From assembly GCA_001632425.1 (NCBI GenBank), contig KV425586.1, forward strand, positions 186,001-250,000: DNA of 64,000 nucleotides. The letters are read 5' to 3'. The position numbers were made by a program, and so were the translations under genes. Each line of letters starts with the position of its first letter. The first letter of the stretch is position 1. This document shows, piece by piece, positions 57,734 through 64,000 of the stretch. The DNA is from Neolentinus lepideus HHB14362 ss-1. Its lineage: Eukaryota; Basidiomycota; Agaricomycetes; Gloeophyllales; Gloeophyllaceae. The notes beneath the pieces are model-generated. The model was not told the origin of the DNA. It did not search any database and worked only from the letters and a program-made list of their open reading frames with translations.

Positions 57734-59575
57734 TCAATCTTGACTGGATTCGTCTTGCTCATCCGGGGACTCTTCATCGTCAGCGTCTGAGCCGGAATAT
57801 CCATCAAGATAGTTATCGTCCTCATCTAAGCTGTCGTACTCTTCGTCGTCGTACTCATAGCATGCACTCTCCTGGTGCTTTTCCAGCTCGGACTCATCCC
57901 ATATGATGACGAGAAACAGCTTTCTGAGGAACTCGATGTCATCTTTCCAGATGTTGATTCCCTTCGTGATTGTAAGATCCTTTATTTTGTAGTCAATGCG
58001 ACGCTGATAAGGGCTTATCGGCGCCTCGACTGCGTCGCTCATATTACCCTCAAACTCGCTTCTGCGCAGGAAGGGTATCAAGATGCGGTCCAGGAAGTTG
58101 CCCTCATCGGGGTGGAGGGGGTGCGATGATTCTCGGAACCAGATGGACTCCAACTCCAGGGATTCCAAGATTGGAAAGAGAGTAGGCCAGTACCACGATC
58201 GACCCACTTTGTCGGGAAATACGAGCCCTGTCGGAAGCGTCGATGTGCTTGAGCCAGACAAATGCAGTCTCTTGACATTTGGCATTGAGAGGTACAGTTC
58301 CCTCCAGGACATGATCACATGCTCTGTATATGTTCGCCCATCCTGGATGCTCAGATACTCGACTGGGCAGAGGACGAGACGAAAGTACTTCTTGATGAGG
58401 TCAAGGATCAGGTACTCCTCGTCGTAGCCGAAGTTGAAAGTAGCAGAGATCCCCATCGCCTGCGTGGAAACATCTGTGGACACAGCCTCCGGTGTAAGTG
58501 TCAGACGAATGCATGAAGGGCTCAGGGTGTGGATAGTACACCCGAGAAGTTCTGTTGAGGTGAGACGGTCGATGCCTCGGTCAAGGAGCTTCTTCAAGTC
58601 ATGCAGACCCATAGGCACTATCTCCAGCCGCGCAAACTCAATGTTTGGGGCATCGATGAAGGCAAGTAGCTCCGTTCTACCTGCGCCGCAAGGATTGACT
58701 TCCAGCCGACGTAGCTCTCGCAATGTTACAAGCTTCACCAGAGCAGATGCCTCAAAAGTTGGGGAGACCACTACGGCGAGTCGGAAAGACCGTAGCTTGG
58801 GCGTGCACGAAAGTAAATGGATCACTTCACCCGTTTTGAGTATCGTACCGGTGCCAGAGATGTAGAGTTCCGTCAGCGTTTGGCTCATCAGCATGCTGAA
58901 TTCACAGAAGGTGAAGCCATCGCCACCCAAGCGCACATGTCTCAAAACTGGTGACGCAAAGAGGGATAAGTCTGCCTGTCCTGCTTCACCGATGCGCTCT
59001 ATGACGAGCTCTTCTAAGATCGTCGCTCTAGTCCTGTTGGGCCCGCCGATTCGCTCTAGCATCAGGGATGACATTGTCAGCTGGATCTTGCTTATGCGAG
59101 GTAATTCCCGTCGAATTAGTGACCACTTTCGTAAGTCGCTTGCTCTAGCTCGCTCGATGATCCGTTTTCTCTCTTCCTGGCCCACGTCGAATCGTAGACC
59201 CAATATTTCCCATCCCTGAGCACTGTATAGGAACTTGTCCTCGTACCACATCCCCTCATCGAGAGCATCCAACTCTGTCTTGGCCGACCAGCTCTGCTCG
59301 CCCACCAGTGATCCGCGGATCGTCAATGGACAACGCAGGGAACGGGATAATACATTCTTGAGTGCATCCGCGCTCGTGATAATCACGTCGGTCCAGCGCG
59401 TCGCACTTTCGAAGATGGCAGCGGCCCATTTTCTGCAGACCAAACCCGCTGAATTCCACGCGTAAGGTGCAATACCGTTGTCCTTTGCCCTTCCGTCTAT
59501 CGCCTCTTGGCCCATGTAAGATGCGATTTCGCCGATCAACTCGGCCGGGAAGTCGTATTGTCGTGGTACGGCCAT
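57734..59575 (-). CDS. F-box protein with acidic tail, 613 aa (right arm)
   Basis: Open from ATG 59575 (MAVPRQYDFPAELIGEIAS) to TGA at 57734. F-box: DFPAELIGEIASYM, then WNSAGLVCRKWAAAIFESA. LRR-like middle as in the left copy (LRHVRLGGDGFTFCEFSML, LRSFRLAVVVSPTFEASAL), then PYQRRIDYKIKDLTITKGI, and an acidic tail (DEDDNYLDGYSGSDADDEE). It is one residue shorter than the left copy and collinear with it, with no lesion in either. This contrasts with the P450s of the same arms. Upstream, the frame that precedes the start in the left arm is shifted here, supporting this ATG. The SCF adaptor role is inferred from the F-box. Confidence 0.86.
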   Translation of the reverse strand: MAVPRQYDFPAELIGEIASYMGQEAIDGRAKDNGIAPYAWNSAGLVCRKWAAAIFESATRWTDVIITSADALKNVLSRSLRCPLTIRGSLVGEQSWSAKTELDALDEGMWYEDKFLYSAQGWEILGLRFDVGQEERKRIIERARASDLRKWSLIRRELPRISKIQLTMSSLMLERIGGPNRTRATILEELVIERIGEAGQADLSLFASPVLRHVRLGGDGFTFCEFSMLMSQTLTELYISGTGTILKTGEVIHLLSCTPKLRSFRLAVVVSPTFEASALVKLVTLRELRRLEVNPCGAGRTELLAFIDAPNIEFARLEIVPMGLHDLKKLLDRGIDRLTSTELLGCTIHTLSPSCIRLTLTPEAVSTDVSTQAMGISATFNFGYDEEYLILDLIKKYFRLVLCPVEYLSIQDGRTYTEHVIMSWRELYLSMPNVKRLHLSGSSTSTLPTGLVFPDKVGRSWYWPTLFPILESLELESIWFRESSHPLHPDEGNFLDRILIPFLRRSEFEGNMSDAVEAPISPYQRRIDYKIKDLTITKGINIWKDDIEFLRKLFLVIIWDESELEKHQESACYEYDDEEYDSLDEDDNYLDGYSGSDADDEESPDEQDESSQD

Positions 59576-60856
59576 TGTGGTAGGAGTCGCTCGCTGTTGT
59601 GGCAGGTGGCACTCAAGGGATGTGAGTCGGTGCAGCGTACTGGTTCGCCTAATACAAGCTAGTGTGATTCAATGATGTAACCAAGCAGCTTAGATTGCGT
59701 GAAGGCTAAGTTAGGGCTATAGGTGGACGTTGTGGCAGAATAGACGTCCTGCGCCGGTTTGCTTATAGATATTTGCGGCGAGAAATGCTCACGCCACAGT
59801 TACCTGACCCATGGTCGGCCTATCCTCATCACAAGTAATGCAGCTTTATGTGGGGTCTTCGGATCTCGTGCCTTTCCGCCTTTCAAAATATTTTATATTA
59901 TGCCCTTATTTCTTACTTGGATAAATCTGATCATGTCATTCTCCTTCCGTCGGGTCGAATTCAGTCATCACGAGAGGGCAACAGTCGCATCTTTCGTGAC
60001 CTCCACGACTTTGCAAATAAAGTCGTCTCGTTAGACATGAGGATGCCGAGTGCAATGCAGGAGAGACTATGTGACGGAGAGAAATGACAGACGAACAGAC
60101 AAGAAAGGCTTGAGCTCTTAACGTACGATGTGACAGGCACCAGACCACCCGCTTCGCCACGCCCTTCTTGACAAATTTATATCTTAAGCCACTCATCTAC
60201 TATAATACAGCCTCTAGTGTCGACGTCCAACAAGTTGAGCACTTAGAAGTTAGAGGTGCACGGAAATATTCCTATTTAAGGTAGCCCACCTGTCCACAAG
60301 GCCTCCAATGCCAGCCAGGTTTCTACTTCGGAGAAAACGGGAGCTTCGCGCAGGACTATCTCGCAGATGCGACTGGAAGGTATTGCATCGAGGACAGTCA
60401 TAAGAAGACCACGTCTTTTGCGAAGGATCTGGACAAGTACTTCACTGGGGTGCGTTCTTCTGCTTGCAATTCCGATGCTAGTGTGAGTAGTATTGATGTA
60501 AGATTGTGGATCGAGTGCCATTAATCGATACAAACTCTGCTTGCAAGACTTAGTGGTCCAGTGCCATCGGATGGAAGCTAGACAAGACGACCAATGATGC
60601 ATTGGAGAGTGTGAAGGCAGAAGTGCACATTTTGATCAAGAATGGGCGGATCAATGAGGCATTATAAGTGCAGGATAATATTCCACTGCTACCACAAGTA
60701 GACTTGAGAGGTAGCATTTCACAATGATACACGACAATAGATAATGCAAAATATTGCGATCGAAAGGGCTGTAGAAGAATTACGCAATGAAGTCAATTTA
60801 GCTATAAAAAGCAGGAAGACATGATAAATTACTGTAGATCCTGTTGACAGTAAAAG
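59576..60856. other. Region between the two F-box genes, right arm
   Basis: Mirror of 24466-25751. The minus frame 60602-60276 (HTSIGIASRRTHPSEVLVQI) has a broken counterpart in the left arm; unassigned. A GCTATAAAAAGC TATA-like site at about 60800-60811 precedes the conserved block. Confidence 0.35.
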
Positions 60857-61165
60857 ATGCATCACTGGTTTTGGTTCGTCTGCCAGACTGAGAAGGAAAT
60901 AAATTGCAGAAAAGTACGGCAGAGCAGGGTTACACAGCAAGGAGCGGCGTGGGAATCGTGCCACAGGCCAAACAAATTACACGGTTTTCTCGCAAGTGCC
61001 CATTTCGTCCTCTACACAGTCAGAGTACCTCACTCGAACACTTTATTCTGCATCTGCTCTTATACCGACTACTTTGCTACCCATAGAAGAGTAATAGGTC
61101 ATCGCTCAAGCCCGAAACACAAACCGTACGTCTGTCACCTTTTCCCTTTGTGGTCACCAACATGA
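60857..61165 (+). other. Strongly conserved block upstream of F-box gene; 102-codon frame (right arm)
   Basis: Counterpart of 24157-24465, also open for 102 codons (starts MHHWFWFVCQTEKE), about 46 nt after a TATA-like site and 240 nt before the F-box ATG. About 96% identical to the left copy by eye, higher than the roughly 88% of the adjoining F-box coding sequence. Nearly all differences change amino acids, so a leader or promoter role is favoured over a peptide. Confidence 0.45.
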
Positions 61166-61404
61166 GTTCAACTGATCCCTACCACCAGAGAAAGCGAACG
61201 GTTTTTTGATCAAAAGTGCTTTGTCTCAACGATACACTCAAGTCTTCAAGTAACTCAGTCAATATCTGCCATACTTACTCAAGGTAAGCATTTTGACTTG
61301 GATCACGTCGCCGTGGCGCATGCCACCGGCTGCCGCCTATGTTCGCTTCGTGCTTATTCCTCCTATCCACACCAATCTAACCGCACCTACTTTCGCAAGA
61401 TATC

Positions 61405-63132
61405 ATGGTCACCTACATCAATCGCGCATCTGCCTCTATCAACATCCTTCCCCTTGAGATCCTGGACAGCATTCTCGTACTTGCTGTTGACACAGAGAGA
61501 ACGACCGCCGCTGCCCGTGGGCTTTCCTCCTTCTCATGGATGAAGATTGGGCACGTGTGTCAGCAATGGTACGAGGTACTGAAGAATAACAAGGGTCTCT
61601 GGAATGAGATCGTGACCGTCAATCCCGACGTGACCGCATTATTTCTGGGGAGGGCCTTCAAGCCATCCGTGCGCCTTGCCATACGACCGGCAGATGGATC
61701 AGATAGCGAGATGAGAACGCGCCTATTCGACGTACTGGAGCAGTTCTCGGAGAAGATCGTCTCGCTGGACGTGGAGATGCCCAGTACAATGTGGGAGATA
61801 TTCTGCAATGGAAGAGAACAGTGGCAGATGAGTAGGCTCGAACGTATACGACTATGGACATACGGTGTCACTCACCCGGTGTCGTCTACCTCCGTTGTCC
61901 CCTTCTATGCTCCCGTCTTGAAGGAGCTCGTTACTTGCCGGTTCTCGCTCAGAACGACACAACCTCTGTTATCGCAGAGCATAGAGCAGCTGGAGGTGCT
62001 CGGGAATGTTCAGGTTTCCACCAGCGACATCTGGATGGCATTGGGTGTGATGGGTGTGAAGCCTAACCTAACACACTTAACAATCTGCGCCACCATTATG
62101 GACGACGGCACGAGACAAGACGTCGACCTCCCGCACCTACAGAAATTTGTACTGCCTATCAGAAGTATCGTCTCCGCAGAGGTTTTCTCACATATTACTC
62201 TCCCTTCTGGCGCATCGATAACTCTCGAGGTCGAGTGCGACGAGTTCGACTTAGATGAGGTCAGGGCAATAATCAATATCATCGGCCCAAAAGTCAATGA
62301 AATCGCGAGCGGCAACGAATTCAAGAAGTGCGAATTGCACCACGTGAATACGTCACACACACGTATACACCTTTCTCCCGCTCCTAAAGAACTCGGGGTT
62401 GCAGTGGACAGAGTGCATACGAGAAGCGCCGGCAACCAGAAGCTCAGATTGAAGCCAGAACTTAAGCTGGTCCTAAGCTCGTACCTGGAAGAAGAGGAAG
62501 CTCTGGTCTATGATGCTTTGGCAGAGGACTTGAAGGCAACGCTGAAGCAGGTCACAGTCCTCAAGATCGAGGATATGAGAGCATACAATGCTCCTGGTTT
62601 ACCCCCGACTCGAACCTTGATAGGACCATTCCCTTCACGCCTAGTGCGTACACTCAAAAGGGACTTTAGTGCACTCGGCAATACTTGGCGCTTCGAACTT
62701 GTGTGTCCTAGGCTGCAGAAGATGGAACTGCATTACGTGCGGTTCCGGAAGACTTACCACGGCAGCAGTACAGATGATTTCATTGACCTCCTGCTGGGGT
62801 CCCGTCAGCGTTTCCAGTCGGAAACAAAACCAACAAACCTCACCATTCGCTATGCTGTTAACCTGGAGGAGAAAGACGCCAAGGATCTGAAAGAGGCGAT
62901 CCCTTGGGTCGACTGGACCGGTCCACTTGGGGCTGAAGATGGTGGCAATGATGAAGACGACGACGTTGAAGATGTCTTCGGCGAGACCGTGACTGAACCA
63001 GATGAGGACAAAGACAACGTGGATGAGGAAGAAGAGGTGGTGCCAGGCGATGTCGACATCGCTGCGACCACACTGGCAGGCAGTGATGCCGCCATGACAG
63101 GAGAGGTGGCGAATGACAAGTCAGAGGAGTAA
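61405..63132 (+). CDS. F-box protein with acidic tail, 575 aa (right arm)
   Basis: Single open frame from ATG 61405. F-box near residues 14-60: ILPLEILDSILVLAVDTER, then FSWMKIGHVCQQWYEVLKN. LRR-like strands include LTHLTICATIMDDGTRQDV and VTVLKIEDMRAYNAPGLPP. The tail is Asp/Glu-rich (GNDEDDDVEDVFGETV, EPDEDKDNVDEEEEVV). It is collinear with the 574-aa left copy with one small indel near the C-terminus. Both are open, so they are either young or both under selection. No intron. Confidence 0.86.
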   Translation: MVTYINRASASINILPLEILDSILVLAVDTERTTAAARGLSSFSWMKIGHVCQQWYEVLKNNKGLWNEIVTVNPDVTALFLGRAFKPSVRLAIRPADGSDSEMRTRLFDVLEQFSEKIVSLDVEMPSTMWEIFCNGREQWQMSRLERIRLWTYGVTHPVSSTSVVPFYAPVLKELVTCRFSLRTTQPLLSQSIEQLEVLGNVQVSTSDIWMALGVMGVKPNLTHLTICATIMDDGTRQDVDLPHLQKFVLPIRSIVSAEVFSHITLPSGASITLEVECDEFDLDEVRAIINIIGPKVNEIASGNEFKKCELHHVNTSHTRIHLSPAPKELGVAVDRVHTRSAGNQKLRLKPELKLVLSSYLEEEEALVYDALAEDLKATLKQVTVLKIEDMRAYNAPGLPPTRTLIGPFPSRLVRTLKRDFSALGNTWRFELVCPRLQKMELHYVRFRKTYHGSSTDDFIDLLLGSRQRFQSETKPTNLTIRYAVNLEEKDAKDLKEAIPWVDWTGPLGAEDGGNDEDDDVEDVFGETVTEPDEDKDNVDEEEEVVPGDVDIAATTLAGSDAAMTGEVANDKSEE

Positions 63133-63369
63133 ATAGTCAGTGCGCGCTGGAGGGCATTAGTAGTTACCCGTGGCTCAATACAACCTAGAGTTTTCGCAAG
63201 GCTTATGTGAGGACGGCGAGCGTTGACGCAACTTTACAGTCAAACGGCATTTCCCGGTGCCACGGTGGCAATCTTTGTAGCCACAATCGACAGTCTCTTG
63301 CTCGGAGTTGGCACAATGCACTTTGCTATCAGCGACGCAGAATCATGAAAATAACTCGAATGACTAGAT

Positions 63370-64000
63370 ATGCTGGAGGCTAGAAATCAGGCGGCGAATG
63401 CGAGGCAGCGTTCTCGGGATGTAGCCCAAGCCATGACCACCAGCTCTCTGCTTCTTATGGCTAGCAGAATCCATCCAAGATGCTTCATTTCTGGTCCTGG
63501 CTATCACGCGCAACTTCTACATTTACCACAAGTGCTCTTTGTTTTACGAGATTTGCGGTCAAGGGCAGCTCACAATCTCAGATTTATCAGACCGCGTGCC
63601 GTTTCCCAGCATCCCACCTCAGAAGTATATTCTCCTTCACAAAGGTCGCCATATCAGGTAGGAGTGATTTCACCATGCCTTTGTTCTACCCTTCATCCCT
63701 CTTTGCGTAAATGAAGATTCGAAAGCACGGCATGCCACTATCACGGCCATCTTCTCTTCACGCCTTGCTTCTGCATGGTTCTTGCCTCTCATGAGATACG
63801 AGGTGAATACGAAATCATCGTCCTTTGTCCTCCCTTCGCTTGCCAACCTCCTGGAACATGCTGACATTCGCACAATCAGAAAACCGTCCGTTTCGATAAC
63901 CGAAGCGTGCCAATTTGAGATTGCTATTTCCACTAAGCAGGCACGCTGGTCAAGAGATCTCAATCGCGATGCATCTTCATGCATCATGGTCATAACTCGT
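63370..64000 (+). CDS. Unrecognised conserved frame, right-arm copy (partial)
   Basis: Text shared with the left arm includes LRDLRSRAAHNLRFIRPRA-type sequence in one frame. In another, from about 63705, a stretch of about 95 codons stays open to the window end (SLANLLEHADIRTIRKPSVS, ITEACQFEIAISTKQARWS). The left copy has a stop inside this stretch. Intron borders and the start are unclear, and I do not recognise the family. Confidence 0.35.

Larger units (their letters stand above)
51955..64000. repeat. Right arm of the large imperfect inverted duplication
   Basis: Reverse-complement match of 21312-31278, with about 2.1 kb more sequence (53778-55857) that the left arm has lost. It reaches the window end, so its outer edge is unknown. 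Gene content from the inner edge: P450-1, P450-2, F-box (613 aa), conserved block, F-box (575 aa), unknown frame. Confidence 0.9.

Noticed and set aside
21312..64000. Repeat-induced point mutation as the cause of the stops in duplicated genes
   Set aside because: The changes I could read are mixed: C-to-T type (CAA to TAA, TGG to TAG, CGC to CAC) but also transversions (TAC to TAA, TCG to TAG) and indels. A proper transition-bias count would be needed.
1..64000. CRISPR arrays, rRNA genes, LTR retrotransposons or transposase genes
   Set aside because: No regularly spaced short repeats, no rRNA-like stretch and no reverse transcriptase, integrase or transposase motif was seen on either strand.

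Overview
The window looks like an accessory, gene-sparse and heavily rearranged stretch of an Agaricomycete (mushroom-forming basidiomycete) genome, most likely a wood-decay fungus of Polyporales type. Support for this: genes broken by many 45-70 nt introns with GT(A/N)NGT donors; a Ure2p-type glutathione S-transferase; microsomal P450s of the kind expanded in wood-decay fungi; a basidiomycete sesquiterpene synthase; a DUF6534-type membrane protein relic; and a large family of F-box/LRR-like proteins. The order is inferred, not proven.

Layout. 1-15 kb: the start of an F-box gene leaving the left edge; duplicated block A (358-3620) with a dead F-box gene; a tRNA-like sequence; an intact GST (4552-5615) facing a dead GST and an F-box scrap; a broken PLP-homeostasis (YggS/PROSC-type) gene; a dead F-box gene; and an intact-looking P450 (11886-14053) whose heme loop has lost its conserved glycine. 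15-18.5 kb: block B, a direct copy of A in which the F-box gene is intact. 21.3-31.3 kb and 52.0-64.0 kb: the two arms of a large imperfect inverted duplication. Each arm carries, from outside to inside, an unrecognised conserved frame, a 574/575-aa F-box gene, a strongly conserved upstream block, a 613/614-aa F-box gene, and two P450 genes. The left arm has lost about 2.1 kb, which fused its two P450s into one dead chimera. In the right arm one P450 is intact and the other carries a single nonsense codon.

The 20.7 kb spacer between the arms holds an FSH1-type serine hydrolase (31787-33379), an F-box gene with one amber codon (37304-39058), a decayed DUF6534 gene, an intact MFS sugar-type transporter (43167-44818), a dead aryl-alcohol-dehydrogenase-like gene, an intact sesquiterpene synthase (47097-48327), a small MITE-like element and a dead FAD-linked oxidase.

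How the genes may work together. The terpene synthase, MFS transporter, flanking P450s, hydrolase and oxidoreductase relics are the usual parts of a sesquiterpenoid gene cluster. The intact set is synthase + P450 (54945-56821) + transporter + hydrolase, possibly with the P450 near 12 kb and the GST. The F-box genes and pseudogenes (at least ten loci or scraps) show rapid birth and death, and most of the full-length ones end in an acidic tail. The main structural novelty is the terpene-synthase segment framed by inverted arms whose P450 copies decayed differently on each side.
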